From: JAJFJD01 sp965228975
GTDB lineage: Bacteria; Pseudomonadota; Alphaproteobacteria; UBA8366
Direction: 5' to 3'
DNA length: 64,000 bases
NCBI GenBank assembly: GCA_965228975.1
Contig: OZ245851.1
Location: 2,418,001 to 2,482,000, forward strand
A program made the position numbers and the translations under genes. The notes beneath the pieces were generated by a model. The model did not search any database and was not told where the DNA came from. It was given only the letters and a program-made list of their open reading frames with translations. Position 1 is the first letter of the stretch; each line of letters begins with the position of its first letter. Below are positions 17,573-28,017 of the stretch, piece after piece.

Positions 17573-18883
17573 ATGCGTCACTTTGTAGACAGACGCCTCA
17601 ACCCCAAGGACAAGAACCTCGGCAATCGCCAGCGGTTCATGCGCCGTGCGCGTGAACAGATCAAAAAGGTCGTCAGCGACTCGATCAAGAACCGCAGCAT
17701 CACGAATGTCGATGAAGGCGAGACGATTTCCATCCCGACGAAGGGAATCGCCGAACCACGGTTCAATCATTCGCCGACCGGCGGGTACCGGGAGAAGGTC
17801 TTTTCGGGCAACAAGAACTTCTCGACCGGTGACAAGATCCAGAAGCCCTCGCAAGGTGCGGGCGAAGGCGGCAAGAAGGCGTCCGACGACGGCGAAGGGG
17901 AAGACGCCTTCACATTCGCGCTGACCCGCGACGAATTTCTCGACATCTATTTCGAAGACCTGGAATTGCCGGATTTGGTCCAGAAGGACTTGAAGGAAAT
18001 CCAGGCGTTCCAATACCACCGCGCCGGCTTTAGCCGAACCGGCACGCCGAACCAGATTTCCATCCGACGGACGATCCGCAACAGTTTCGGTCGGCGGTTG
18101 GCGCTTGGCCGGCCCAAAGCCGCCGAGGTGGAAGAGGTCGAGGCGGAAGTCGAAGATATCGAGACAACGGGACCGAAGTCCGAGGCGGACCTGTACCGGC
18201 TCAGCACGCTTAAGACGAAATTGCTCGAACTCGAGGAATCGCGGCGCAACGTCCCCTACCTCGACCCGATCGACATTCGTTACAAACGTCTCGACAAATT
18301 CCCGCGTCCCAACACCAAGGCGGTGATGTTCTGCCTGATGGACGTCTCCGGCTCGATGGGCGAGCGTGAAAAGGACCTGGCGAAGCGCTTCTTCATCCTG
18401 CTTCACCTGTTTCTCAAACGCCGCTACGAACAGACCGACATCGTTTTCATCCGCCATACCCACGAAGCGAGCGAAGTGGACGAGGAGACCTTCTTCTACA
18501 GCCGGGAAAGCGGCGGCACCGTCGTCAGCACCGCCCTTCAGGAGATGATCAAGGTCCTGCAGGATCGCTATCCGGTGAGCAGTTGGAACATCTATGCGGC
18601 GCAAGCCTCCGACGGCGACAACTTCCCGGATGACGGCGACCGCTGCATCACGCTGTTGCAGGAAAAGATCATGCCGCTCTGCCAGTATTTCGCCTATGTC
18701 GAGATCGTCGACGAGCGGGAACTCGATATGTTCCAGACGGCGACATCCGGCGCGGAGCTTTGGCAGGCCTACAACACCGTTCGCGAGAACTGTCAGAACT
18801 TCGAAATGAAACACATCGCGCGGCCAAGCGACATCTACCCCGTGTTCCGGGAGCTGTTCGCCAAGCAACCAACGGAAGCATAG
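17573..18883 (+). CDS. yeaH: YeaH/YhbH family protein (DUF444, vWA-like)
   Basis: About 436 residues. The N-terminus HFVDRRLNPKDKNLGNRQRF matches the family, a charged Gly-rich linker follows, and the C-terminal half is a von Willebrand A-like fold with the MIDAS motif DVSGSMGE. It lies 19 bp after prkA and 26 bp before spoVR, in the conserved stress operon. The start could also be a GTG three codons earlier. YeaH is thought to act with the PrkA kinase; its molecular job is not established. Confidence 0.92.
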   Translation: MRHFVDRRLNPKDKNLGNRQRFMRRAREQIKKVVSDSIKNRSITNVDEGETISIPTKGIAEPRFNHSPTGGYREKVFSGNKNFSTGDKIQKPSQGAGEGGKKASDDGEGEDAFTFALTRDEFLDIYFEDLELPDLVQKDLKEIQAFQYHRAGFSRTGTPNQISIRRTIRNSFGRRLALGRPKAAEVEEVEAEVEDIETTGPKSEADLYRLSTLKTKLLELEESRRNVPYLDPIDIRYKRLDKFPRPNTKAVMFCLMDVSGSMGEREKDLAKRFFILLHLFLKRRYEQTDIVFIRHTHEASEVDEETFFYSRESGGTVVSTALQEMIKVLQDRYPVSSWNIYAAQASDGDNFPDDGDRCITLLQEKIMPLCQYFAYVEIVDERELDMFQTATSGAELWQAYNTVRENCQNFEMKHIARPSDIYPVFRELFAKQPTEA

Positions 18884-18909
18884 AGCGCCGCACAACACAG
18901 GGACGCCCC

Positions 18910-20445
18910 ATGACGGTACAGGCTGATACGAAGCCGCTGTTCGACGGCCCCGAGTGGACATTCGATATCCTCTCGCGCACCTATGACGCGATCGAGGATG
19001 TCGCGCTCAATGATTTGGGTCTGGATACCTATCCCAACCAGGTCGAGATCATTTCCGCCGAACAGATGCTGGACGCGCATTCGTCCGTCGGCATGCCGCT
19101 GATGTATCACCACTGGTCGTTCGGCAAACATTTCGTCCAGGAAGAGCAGATGTACCGCAAGGGCTATTCCGGCCTTGCCTACGAGATCGTCATCAACTCA
19201 AACCCGTGCATCAGCTACAACATGGAGCAGAACACCATGCCGATACAGGCATTGGTGATCGCGCACGCCGCCTTCGGGCACAATCATTTCTTCAAGAACA
19301 ACTACCTGTTCCAGCAATGGACCGACGCGAACAGCGTCCTCGACTATCTGGAATACGCCAAGAAATTCGTGGCGCAGTGCGAGGAAGAACACGGCAACGC
19401 GGCGGTCGAGGAAATTCTCGACGCGGCGCATGCGCTAATGGACCATGGCGTCTCGCGCTACCCGCGCCCGCACGAACCGACGACGAAGGAAAAGAAGGCC
19501 CGTGCCGACGAAAAGCGGGCCTACGAGGAAAGCACGTTCAACGACCTCTGGCGCACGGTTCCCACAAGCGACGAGGACGGCGAGAAAACGGACGAGCCCG
19601 ACGAGGCCGCCGCTCGATTGCGCGAAATGAACCTGCCGGAGGAGAACATCCTCTACTTTATCGAGCAGCACAGCCCCGTTTTGAGCGGTTGGCAGCGCGA
19701 ACTGATTTCGATCGTCCGCTACATCGCCCAATATTTCTATCCGCAACGTCAAACGAAGGTCATGAACGAGGGCTGCGCGACCTTCGTGCATCACTACATC
19801 GTCAACGCGCTGTTCGACAAAGGGCTGCTCACCGAAGGCGCGATGCTGGAAATCCTGCACAGCCATTCGAGCGTGGTCTATCAGCCGGAGTTCGACGCGC
19901 CGGGCTACCGTGGGCTCAATCCTTACGCGCTCGGTTTCGGGATCGTGAAGGATATCCAACGGATTTGCACCGAGCCGAAACCGGAAGACGAGGAATGGTT
20001 CCCCGACATCGCCGGCTGCGGCGACTGGCGCACCGTGCTGAAGGACGCCTGGGCGAACTACCGCGACGAATCCTTCATTCAGCAGTTCCTGAGCCCGTAT
20101 ATGATCCGGCAGCTCAAGCTGTTTTCACTGGGCGACGACGCCAGCGACCGGCACTACACGGTCACTTCCATCCACGACGAAGGCGGTTACCGGACGATCC
20201 GCGAGAAGCTCGCCCGCTCGTACGACATCGGCGTGATCGAACCCGATATCCAGATCGTCGATGCCGATATGCGGGGCGATCGCGAACTCAGATTGCAGCA
20301 CACGGTCCGCGACCGGGTCCCCCTGTCGGAGAAGACCCGCGACGAAGTCCTTAAACACCTGAAGGTGCTGTGGGGTTACGATGTCAGTCTCGTCGGCATC
20401 GACCGCGAAGACGACAAGAAGATCTACGAAACGCGCGTTTCCTGA
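18910..20445 (+). CDS. spoVR: SpoVR family protein
   Basis: 511 residues. Characteristic segments include MPLMYHHWSFGKHFVQEE, NPCISYNMEQNTMP and NEGCATFVHHYIVN, with many conserved His and Glu that resemble a metallopeptidase-like arrangement. The start ATG at 18910 begins MTVQADTKPLF and fits the family N-terminus. Third gene of the prkA-yeaH-spoVR operon. In Bacillus SpoVR affects spore cortex; in proteobacteria (YcgB) it is a stress protein of unclear function. Confidence 0.95.
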   Translation: MTVQADTKPLFDGPEWTFDILSRTYDAIEDVALNDLGLDTYPNQVEIISAEQMLDAHSSVGMPLMYHHWSFGKHFVQEEQMYRKGYSGLAYEIVINSNPCISYNMEQNTMPIQALVIAHAAFGHNHFFKNNYLFQQWTDANSVLDYLEYAKKFVAQCEEEHGNAAVEEILDAAHALMDHGVSRYPRPHEPTTKEKKARADEKRAYEESTFNDLWRTVPTSDEDGEKTDEPDEAAARLREMNLPEENILYFIEQHSPVLSGWQRELISIVRYIAQYFYPQRQTKVMNEGCATFVHHYIVNALFDKGLLTEGAMLEILHSHSSVVYQPEFDAPGYRGLNPYALGFGIVKDIQRICTEPKPEDEEWFPDIAGCGDWRTVLKDAWANYRDESFIQQFLSPYMIRQLKLFSLGDDASDRHYTVTSIHDEGGYRTIREKLARSYDIGVIEPDIQIVDADMRGDRELRLQHTVRDRVPLSEKTRDEVLKHLKVLWGYDVSLVGIDREDDKKIYETRVS

Positions 20446-20650
20446 CGCGGAGGCGCTTTCTCCAAGGCCGCCACAAGATCGCGCCGCGCGCACCGCGGGC
20501 CACAAAAATTTGCCGGTTGAAAAAAGCCGGTCCCAATAAAATTCACAGCTAGACTCCTCCCGGTCCGCGCGGCATCATGACCTGCGCCTTACGGGCGAAT
20601 GAACGAATGAATACATCCGCATAAGCGGTCTTACATTCCAGGGAGGAATT

Positions 20651-21799
20651 ATGTTCGCAAGGAGTAAACTTCTCGCACTCGGCGTCGGTTCAGTGATGAT
20701 GGCCTCGGGCGCGGCTCTTGCCGACGAGATCAAATTGCCGGCACAGATGACATGGACCGCCTACGGCACGACCTCGACCGGTTATCAGCAGTCGGTCGCC
20801 ATCGGCAATGCGCTCAAGAAAAAATACGGCATGCAATTGAACATCAAGACGGGCAAGAACGACGTCGCCCGGATGCTGCCGTTGAAGGCGCGCAAGGCGG
20901 ATTTCTGCGCCTGCGGTATCGCCTTCTATTTCGCGCATGAAGGCGTCTTCATGTTCGGCAAGAAGAACTGGGGACCGCAGCAGATCAGCATGTCCTTCGC
21001 CTCGATCGGCGGGGCCGGCATCGGACTCGCCGTTGCGAAAGATACCGGTGTAAAAGCCTATAAGGACCTGAAGGGCAAAAGGGTCGCCTGGGTGCGGGGT
21101 GCCCCTGCCCTAAACCAAAATGCGGCCTCCTTCCTCGCCTACGGCGGACTGACATGGAACGACGTGAAAAAGGTCGAGTTCGGCGGATTCAAGGATTCGG
21201 TCAACGGGATCATCAACGGCCAAGTCGATGCCGCCATCATGTCCACCGTCACACCGCATGCAAAACGTGTCGAGGCTTCTCCGCGCGGCCTGATCTTCCC
21301 GAACATGGACCATAACGACAAGGCCGCCTGGAAACGGATGAACGCCATCGCGCCGTGGGCACAGCCTCATATGGCAACAAACGGCGCGACGATCTCAAAG
21401 GATAAACCGTGGACCGGCTCCGGCTATTTCTATCCAGCCCTGGTCAGCAACAACGATATGGACGCCAACACCGTCTATAACCTCGTCAAGGCGATGGACA
21501 AGAGTCATGGGGACTTCGCTGGGACGGCGCCCGGCGTCGACGGCTGGCATCGCGACCGGCAAAACTTCCAATGGGTCGTGCCCTGGCATCCCGGCGCGGT
21601 CAAATATTGGAAAGAGGCGGGAAAATGGAACGACGCCGCGCAAGCGCATAACGACACTCTAATGAAACGCCAAGGCGTCCTCGCCGCCGCGTGGAAGACC
21701 TACAAGGCGAAGCCCGACAGCGGAGATTTTCAAGCGGGATGGATGAAGGCGCGTGCAGCAGCCCTGACGGCTGCGGGCCTGCCGACGATCTTCAACTGA
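20651..21799 (+). CDS. TAXI family TRAP transporter solute-binding protein
   Basis: 382 residues with a clear signal peptide (cleavage near ASGAALA-DE, about residue 24), so periplasmic. The start has GGGAGGAATT directly upstream. The mature protein has the TAXI layout, with TTSTGYQQSVAIGNALKKKYG near the N-terminus and DLKGKRVAWVRGAPALNQN in the middle. It delivers a small organic substrate, probably a carboxylate, to the fused permease encoded 21 bp downstream. The 205 bp upstream hold its promoter. Confidence 0.92.
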   Translation: MFARSKLLALGVGSVMMASGAALADEIKLPAQMTWTAYGTTSTGYQQSVAIGNALKKKYGMQLNIKTGKNDVARMLPLKARKADFCACGIAFYFAHEGVFMFGKKNWGPQQISMSFASIGGAGIGLAVAKDTGVKAYKDLKGKRVAWVRGAPALNQNAASFLAYGGLTWNDVKKVEFGGFKDSVNGIINGQVDAAIMSTVTPHAKRVEASPRGLIFPNMDHNDKAAWKRMNAIAPWAQPHMATNGATISKDKPWTGSGYFYPALVSNNDMDANTVYNLVKAMDKSHGDFAGTAPGVDGWHRDRQNFQWVVPWHPGAVKYWKEAGKWNDAAQAHNDTLMKRQGVLAAAWKTYKAKPDSGDFQAGWMKARAAALTAAGLPTIFN

Positions 21800-21820
21800 T
21801 CCGCATCTGAAATCCCGCCC

Positions 21821-23878
21821 ATGTCCATTCGGGCCCCCGAAGGGAAAGAGGCGGTGGCAGAGGTTTCCCGCCACCGCCGGCTTTCCGCATTTTGGCACCG
21901 CGCATTGTTGACGGCCTCGGTGCTCGCGATGTTGCTGTCGGCCTACCAACTCTTCAATGTCGGCAGTTTTCTGATGGACGGCTCGAATCTGGGTGGCGTT
22001 CCACGACAGATCAGCCAAGCTCTCGACATCAACCTAAACCTTCTCGGGTTGCAGTATCTCTACTGGCTGCTGTTCCTGCTCCTGCCATTCGTCTTCATTT
22101 ATTGGCCCGCGCATCAGCGCGCACCGACGGATCGGGTGCCGTGGTACGACGTCGTCCTGTTCCTGCTGACCGCCGGTGTCTCGTTGTATTACGTGCTGCA
22201 AGGCGGCCGGATCCTCGATGAAGGCTGGGAGTACGAGGTCCCGGAGGACGCGATCGAGGCGCAATATCTCGCATATGTCCTTTGGATCCTCGTCCTGGAC
22301 GCCACACGCCGCGCGGGCGGCATGGCGATCTTCATCATCGTCGCCCTATTCTCCGTCTACCCTTTCGTCGCCGATCAACTGCCGGGCATCCTTCTCGCGG
22401 ATTCGCCCGACTGGACCGAAATCGGCAACCGCATGGCGATGTCCAACGAAGCGATCTTCGGTATCCCGATGCGCGCATTCGGAACGCTGGTCATCGGTTT
22501 TCTGATTTTCGGCGTCGCGTTGCAGCATACCGGCGGCGGCAGCTTCTTTCTTAATCTCGCCTTCGCCCTTTTGGGCCATGTCCGCGGTGGGCCGGCAAAG
22601 GTTGCCATCTTCGCCAGCGGATTGATGGGGTCGATGAGCGGCAGCGTGGTCACCAACGTACTCACCACCGGCGTCATGACCATCCCCACGATGAAACGCG
22701 TGGGGTTCCGCCCCGCCTATGCCGGCGGGGTCGAGACGTGTGCGTCCACGGGCGGCGTCCTGATGCCGCCGATCATGGGGGCGACGGCCTTTGTGATGGC
22801 CCTGTTTCTCGAGGTCCCCTACAAGGAAGTCGCCATTGCGGCGGTGATTCCGTCGGTCCTCTATTACTTCGGCCTGTTCATGCAGATCGACGCTTATGCC
22901 GCGCGCCATGATCTCGAAGGCTTGCCGCCGTCGGAAATGCCGTCGCTCAAGCAGACGATGAAAGAGGGTTGGTATTTCATCGCGGTCTTCGCGCTGTTGA
23001 TCTGGATGCTGGTCTTCTTGAACCAGGAAACCATCGCGCCCTACTACGCGTCGGTCCTCCTGATCGTGCTCAACCAAGTCTTTCCATATCACCGCTGGGA
23101 CATGGCGAAATTCTGGGAGTTCATCGCGTCGGTCGGCAAGCTCTTCGCCGAACTGGCCGCTCTCCTCGCCGGCATCGGCCTGATCGTCGGCGCGCTCGTC
23201 GTGACCGGCAAGATCGGCAACCTGGCCAGCGACCTGCTCGCGCTCGCCGGCGGGTCGACGATCATCCTGCTTCTGATGGGCGCGTTCACCAGTTTCGTCC
23301 TCGGCATCGGCATGACCGTCACCGCGGCTTATGTCTTCCTCGCGATCGCGCTGGCGCCGGCCTTGATCAAGGGCGGCATGGACCCGATGTCGGTCCACAT
23401 GTTCATCTTCTATTGGGGCATGTTGAGCTTTATCACGCCGCCGGTTGCCCTCGGCGCCTATGCGGCCGCGCCGATCGCCAAGGCAGCGCCGATGCAGACC
23501 GGTTTCGAGGCCATGCGGCTCGGAAGCATCATCTATTTCATCCCGTTCTTCTTCGTATTCGATCCCGCCTTCATCTGGCAGGGTCCCGTCAGCCAAACCG
23601 GCCTGCTGTTCGCGCAGGCTGCCGTCGGAATCATCTTCGTCGCGGGGGGCCTGCAGGGCTATCTGCTGTTCGTCGGCTCGCTGGCGCTCAACGTGATAGG
23701 ATGGATCGCGCGCACGGGTATGATCGGCGGCGGCCTGTTGCTGGCCATGCCGGGCAACGACATCATCGGTTGGAACAACGCGGAATTGGCCGTCGGCGCG
23801 GCGATCCTCATCGGGATCGGTGTCGGAGCCGCCATCATCGGCAGAAAGGATCAGCCCGTCGCCGAGGGTGCCGGCTAG
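21821..23878 (+). CDS. TRAP transporter fused permease (4TM + 12TM)
   Basis: 685 residues, strongly hydrophobic, with the small DctQ-like and large DctM-like subunits joined, as is usual for TAXI-type TRAP systems. Signature stretches include FASGLMGSMSGSVVTNVLTT and TCASTGGVLMPPIMGATAFV of the large subunit. It sits in the inner membrane and uses an ion gradient. It follows the solute-binding protein and completes a two-gene transporter. No catabolic gene is adjacent that would name the substrate. Confidence 0.93.
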   Translation: MSIRAPEGKEAVAEVSRHRRLSAFWHRALLTASVLAMLLSAYQLFNVGSFLMDGSNLGGVPRQISQALDINLNLLGLQYLYWLLFLLLPFVFIYWPAHQRAPTDRVPWYDVVLFLLTAGVSLYYVLQGGRILDEGWEYEVPEDAIEAQYLAYVLWILVLDATRRAGGMAIFIIVALFSVYPFVADQLPGILLADSPDWTEIGNRMAMSNEAIFGIPMRAFGTLVIGFLIFGVALQHTGGGSFFLNLAFALLGHVRGGPAKVAIFASGLMGSMSGSVVTNVLTTGVMTIPTMKRVGFRPAYAGGVETCASTGGVLMPPIMGATAFVMALFLEVPYKEVAIAAVIPSVLYYFGLFMQIDAYAARHDLEGLPPSEMPSLKQTMKEGWYFIAVFALLIWMLVFLNQETIAPYYASVLLIVLNQVFPYHRWDMAKFWEFIASVGKLFAELAALLAGIGLIVGALVVTGKIGNLASDLLALAGGSTIILLLMGAFTSFVLGIGMTVTAAYVFLAIALAPALIKGGMDPMSVHMFIFYWGMLSFITPPVALGAYAAAPIAKAAPMQTGFEAMRLGSIIYFIPFFFVFDPAFIWQGPVSQTGLLFAQAAVGIIFVAGGLQGYLLFVGSLALNVIGWIARTGMIGGGLLLAMPGNDIIGWNNAELAVGAAILIGIGVGAAIIGRKDQPVAEGAG

Positions 23879-23894
23879 CGGCGGACCATCCGGT

Positions 23895-24647
23895 TCAGAT
23901 CTTCGGGAATTGCAGGACGAGCATTTCCAGTCCGTCCGGTCCCGCCTCGACCTCGTATTGGGATTCGTCCGGATATACGAACAGGCAGGACAGCTTCGGC
24001 ATGACCTTACCGTCGCGCATCAGGCTGCCGTTCACCACGACATGATACTGCCCGCCGCCATCCGACGGCGCCGGAACTGGCATTCGGTCGTTCGAGCCCA
24101 AACGCAAGACGTATGCGGCGAGTGCATCCTCCTCGCGCTCCATAAGGATATCGAGCCCCGGCGCGGTCCGAGCGGCCAAATCCGCCGGGTCGCTGATATC
24201 GACCGGATTCGCCATACGATGCCGCCGCGGGACCGGCTTCAAGAGGTCCCGGGATTTCGGCATGTATTTCGCACCGGGATCCCACGCGGCCCGCAGCGTG
24301 AAATACTGAACGCCGTCGTCGCCCGCCGTGATGGGACCATAAGGAGTGTGCCCGCCCGCGTAGTGCACGGTAACCGGCTGGGCTTCCTGCTTGCCCATCT
24401 TCCCGGTTCCGCCGACGAAGACCTGGAATTGGTTCACCTCGTGAAAGTGCGGCGGCGTCACGCTGCCCGGCGGCTGTTCGACCAAGAATCCCTGCGGCAG
24501 GTCGTTGTCATTGACCTCGTTGCCCTCGACATACATGCCCCGGATCGGCGCGGCGCCGATATACTCGCTGAGCACGTAGTCATATCCATGAACGTGCACA
24601 ATTCTTTGATTCTGTTGCGCCTCTTCCGTCGATCGCGCCAAGAGCAT
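23895..24647 (-). CDS. Cupin-domain protein
   Basis: 250 residues, no signal peptide. A cupin motif is visible in TPPHFHEVNQFQVFVGGTG (about 62-82), with two His suitable as metal ligands, and a second beta-rich half ends in SQYEVEAGPDGLEMLVLQFPKI, suggesting a bicupin. The function could be a small-molecule dioxygenase, isomerase or sensor; I cannot assign it. It converges on the TRAP permease gene with only 16 bp between stops. Confidence 0.7.
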   Translation of the reverse strand: MLLARSTEEAQQNQRIVHVHGYDYVLSEYIGAAPIRGMYVEGNEVNDNDLPQGFLVEQPPGSVTPPHFHEVNQFQVFVGGTGKMGKQEAQPVTVHYAGGHTPYGPITAGDDGVQYFTLRAAWDPGAKYMPKSRDLLKPVPRRHRMANPVDISDPADLAARTAPGLDILMEREEDALAAYVLRLGSNDRMPVPAPSDGGGQYHVVVNGSLMRDGKVMPKLSCLFVYPDESQYEVEAGPDGLEMLVLQFPKI

Positions 24648-24786
24648 GGTATTTCCTTCTTGCCTGCCTCGTCGTCATACCGCCACCAAATGGGCATCCG
24701 TCTGGCGGCGAACCGCATCCTAGCATTTTCGGCGGGAGGTCAGAAAACCCTTTGTCGCGGGCCGGTTCGAGGGCGACGGCGGCAGG

Positions 24787-27700
24787 TCAAAGGTCTTCCC
24801 GAAGGGAGTGCAGCCGCTCGCCGATGAGACCCGCAACCGAAGCCGGGTCGAGCGGCTTCTCGATGACGAGGATATCCGCTTCCTGCACGATGTCGGAGAG
24901 GTCGACTCCCAAGGTATCCCCGGTCATGAAGAGTATGCGGCGGTCGAGATCGGTGTTTTCCGCGCGCAGGGTCCGATAGAGGCCCGGTCCGTCCACCCCG
25001 GGCATGCGTACGTCGCTGATGATCATGTCGTATCGGCTTTGCCGCGCCATATCGATCCCTTCCTGCCCTCCGAAAGCGGTATCGACGTCGTGCCCGCGCG
25101 TGCGAAGGAAATCCGCCAATGTCTTGGCCACTTCCTGATCGTCGTCGACGACGAGGACCTTGCCCGTCGTTTCGGGACCTACCGCGATGAGTTCCTGATC
25201 CGCGCTCTCCTCCACATCCTCGCGAAGCGGCAGTGTGACGGTGAATACGGTGCCCCGCGGTTCATTCGGCTGGAACCTTATTTCACCGCCATGGCTGAGC
25301 ACGATATCGCGGCATAGCGCCAAGCCGATCCCCGTACCGACGGCCCCCGCCTTTGTGGTAAAGAAGGGTTCGAAGATGCGTCCCGCGATATCCTCCGGAA
25401 TGCCAGGCCCGGTATCAGCGACCGTCAGGACAATATGCGCCCCGTCGTCGCCGGCACGCGTGCGCACGGTCAGGCTACGGTTGTCATCCACCTCTTTCAT
25501 GGCTTGCTCGGCGTTGACCACCAAATTCGTCACGACGTGATGCAACTGATCCGCATCGCCGACGAGCGACGGAAGTTTCCTGTCGAGATGGACCGACAGG
25601 GCGACGCCGGAACTCTGCAGACTGTAGGACGTCAGATCGAGGGCGGACCGAACCGTCTGATTGAAATCGATGGCCCCGCTGGACGGCGCCTGGCTGCGCG
25701 CCATCGAGAGGAATGTCCGCACGATGCGGCTGCATCGCTCGGCGGCATCGCGGATACGCCGGGCCCGGCGGGAAATCGCATCGTCGGAAACGGCCTCTTC
25801 CATCATCAGCGCCTGACCGCTGACGACCGACAACGGATTGTTCAATTCATGGGCCAACCCGGCAAGCAAGGAGCCGAGCGCGGCGATCTTTTCCTTCTGA
25901 TGGAAGGACTCGCGTTGCTGCGCCAATGCGGCCTCGGCCTGCACCCGCTCGGTCAGATCGACGATTGCGTAGATCAGCGCATCCTGGCCTTCGTATTTCA
26001 TCGGAACCGTGGTAACGCGCGCCCAGAATTTCTCGCCATTGGGACGCTGTGCCTCCATTTCCCGACTGTCGCGCCGGTGATCGCCATCCACCAGCTCCGC
26101 CAAGGTTTTCTGGAAGTCACGCCCCCGGCATAGATTGAAGATCGTAAGCTGGTCGAGAAAATCGCCGTCGATCCCCAATTGCATGCAGGCGGCCGGGTTG
26201 ATGTAGCGAAGCGTGTAATTCTCGGTATCCGAAATCAGGATCGGCAGTGGAATCGCACCGGAAATCGCCCGGAAACGCTCTTCGCTCTCGCGCACTTCCC
26301 GTTCCATCGCCTTCCGGCCGCTGACGTCGCGGAACAGCACCAACGCCACCACATCGCCGTCATGGTTGGTAAAGGGAGTCGCCGTAACCTCGATGAATTT
26401 TTGGCGCCCCCGGACATCCTTGATGCGGCGTTCGGTCATCGGAATATGCAAGGCGTCTTCCATAACCTGGGCAATCCGCCGGCTCGCCTGCTCTTTCTCG
26501 TCGTCCAACACGAAATCGATATACGAACGGCTGTAGGCTTCCTCGGGATTCGAAAATCCGAGGATCGAGCAGCCGGCCGGGTTCAGGAACGTAATGCCGT
26601 CCCGGTCGTGCAGCATGATCGCTTCCGGGGACAACTCCACGAGCTGCCGGTGGCGTTCCTCACTTTCCTGCAACCGGTCGAGAACTTCCCGGTTGCGTCG
26701 GAAGGTCGCGCGCAACAGCGACAACCAAGGCTTCCAGATTCTCGGCAGAACCGGCGGCGCCTCTTGATCGCCGCGTGCGCCGGTCCGGATGTATTGCGCA
26801 AAAGCCAGCACGGGCTGCACGAATTGCGACCGGACCAGCAGTTGCCCGAACACAAGCGTCGCGATTAACCCGGCAATGATCAAACCATACGGCAAAAAGC
26901 GCCAAGCCAACCCTTCGCTCAAAACCGACGACGGCACCGCATATTCGACATTCCAACCAATTCCGCTCAGCGGCAACCGTAGAAGGTAGTAGTCACCCAC
27001 CTGATAGAAGGAATTTGCATCCACGTCGCTCATCGCCTGATAGGCGACCGGCGCATCCAGCAGAGCATCGTAGATATCCGGCTCAACATCGCCGATCGAT
27101 GCCAATACGCGGCCCCGCTTGTCCAGGAGCTGGCCTGAGATGTTCTTGAACTTCGGCACCCGCAGCAACGCCCGCATCCCGGATTGCGACAAGTCCGCGC
27201 CGACAACGCCGACAAATCGGTTGAGTTCGTATACCGGTGCGGCGTGGGAAATCAGTACGTCGCCGTTGATGATGCTTTTCTCGCCGGATACCCAATATGC
27301 GGTACGGCTGGACCGCACATCCGGCATCGCCTTGGAGAAAACCGACCGATCAAAGAAAGGAATTACGGCGGCGCCGATCTTCGTGTCCCCGGTGAGCTTG
27401 CTAAAGGCTTGACGGTCGGATGCGGGATAGACCGACAGGAAATCCCGGTAGAGCGGCATGAAGTAGCTGTGCCGAATCGCCAAATTGGCAACATGCCCCA
27501 ATTGCTGGATCGAAAATATATCGAGCGACAGGCTTACGACGCGCAGCTTCTCCGTCCCGCCGGCGAGCGCCAGACTGCCGCCGAGGAAATTCCCGGTTCC
27601 GCCGGGTTGGACAGCATCCACGTTCTTGTCGAGGAAGTAACCGGTGATGTCCTGCGTTTTCTCGTCGGCCTCGACCGTCAGCAACGGCAACAAGCGCGAT

Positions 27701-27960
27701 AGGCGTTGATCCTCGTTCGCGAGGTAGGCTTCCGCCCAGCGCCGCATTTGATCGACGTGATTTTCCGTCGCCCGCAGTGTGCGGTGGATCTTTTGATGCC
27801 GCTCATGCAGCGAGACCAGAAGATTCTCGAGCCGGCGCTGGTGTTGCTCCGCGTAATGGACATAGCCCAGTGCGATAACGAGGATGATGAGCGGCACTGA
27901 ACTGACGACGGCCAATTTCGCGTAATGGCGCGACAAGGTGCGTTCGGATCGGGTGGCCAT
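24787..27960 (-). CDS. Hybrid sensor histidine kinase (Cache-like sensor, two PAS, HisKA, HATPase, receiver)
   Basis: 1057 residues. A membrane segment at about 16-36, a periplasmic sensor of about 310 residues (Cache-like), a second segment at 355-376, PAS domains at about 430-550 and 555-675, the DHp domain with H704 in LAHELNNPLSVVSG, N-box NLVVNAEQAM (812-821), G1 box DTGPGIP (849-855), and a C-terminal receiver with D983 (MIISDVRMPG) and Lys in IEKPLDP. It senses an unknown ligand and likely phosphorylates the OmpR-type regulator encoded 57 bp upstream on the same strand. Full length and intact. Confidence 0.93.
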   Translation of the reverse strand: MATRSERTLSRHYAKLAVVSSVPLIILVIALGYVHYAEQHQRRLENLLVSLHERHQKIHRTLRATENHVDQMRRWAEAYLANEDQRLSRLLPLLTVEADEKTQDITGYFLDKNVDAVQPGGTGNFLGGSLALAGGTEKLRVVSLSLDIFSIQQLGHVANLAIRHSYFMPLYRDFLSVYPASDRQAFSKLTGDTKIGAAVIPFFDRSVFSKAMPDVRSSRTAYWVSGEKSIINGDVLISHAAPVYELNRFVGVVGADLSQSGMRALLRVPKFKNISGQLLDKRGRVLASIGDVEPDIYDALLDAPVAYQAMSDVDANSFYQVGDYYLLRLPLSGIGWNVEYAVPSSVLSEGLAWRFLPYGLIIAGLIATLVFGQLLVRSQFVQPVLAFAQYIRTGARGDQEAPPVLPRIWKPWLSLLRATFRRNREVLDRLQESEERHRQLVELSPEAIMLHDRDGITFLNPAGCSILGFSNPEEAYSRSYIDFVLDDEKEQASRRIAQVMEDALHIPMTERRIKDVRGRQKFIEVTATPFTNHDGDVVALVLFRDVSGRKAMEREVRESEERFRAISGAIPLPILISDTENYTLRYINPAACMQLGIDGDFLDQLTIFNLCRGRDFQKTLAELVDGDHRRDSREMEAQRPNGEKFWARVTTVPMKYEGQDALIYAIVDLTERVQAEAALAQQRESFHQKEKIAALGSLLAGLAHELNNPLSVVSGQALMMEEAVSDDAISRRARRIRDAAERCSRIVRTFLSMARSQAPSSGAIDFNQTVRSALDLTSYSLQSSGVALSVHLDRKLPSLVGDADQLHHVVTNLVVNAEQAMKEVDDNRSLTVRTRAGDDGAHIVLTVADTGPGIPEDIAGRIFEPFFTTKAGAVGTGIGLALCRDIVLSHGGEIRFQPNEPRGTVFTVTLPLREDVEESADQELIAVGPETTGKVLVVDDDQEVAKTLADFLRTRGHDVDTAFGGQEGIDMARQSRYDMIISDVRMPGVDGPGLYRTLRAENTDLDRRILFMTGDTLGVDLSDIVQEADILVIEKPLDPASVAGLIGERLHSLREDL

Positions 27961-28017
27961 CTCTGCTCGTCTCTCACCTCCGCCGCCGGTCCCATCGTAC
28001 CAGGCGGTTGGGAAATC

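Noticed and set aside
22346..23596. 416-codon minus-strand frame across the TRAP permease
   Set aside because: Extreme Asp/Glu/Arg/His composition typical of an antisense frame to membrane-protein codons.
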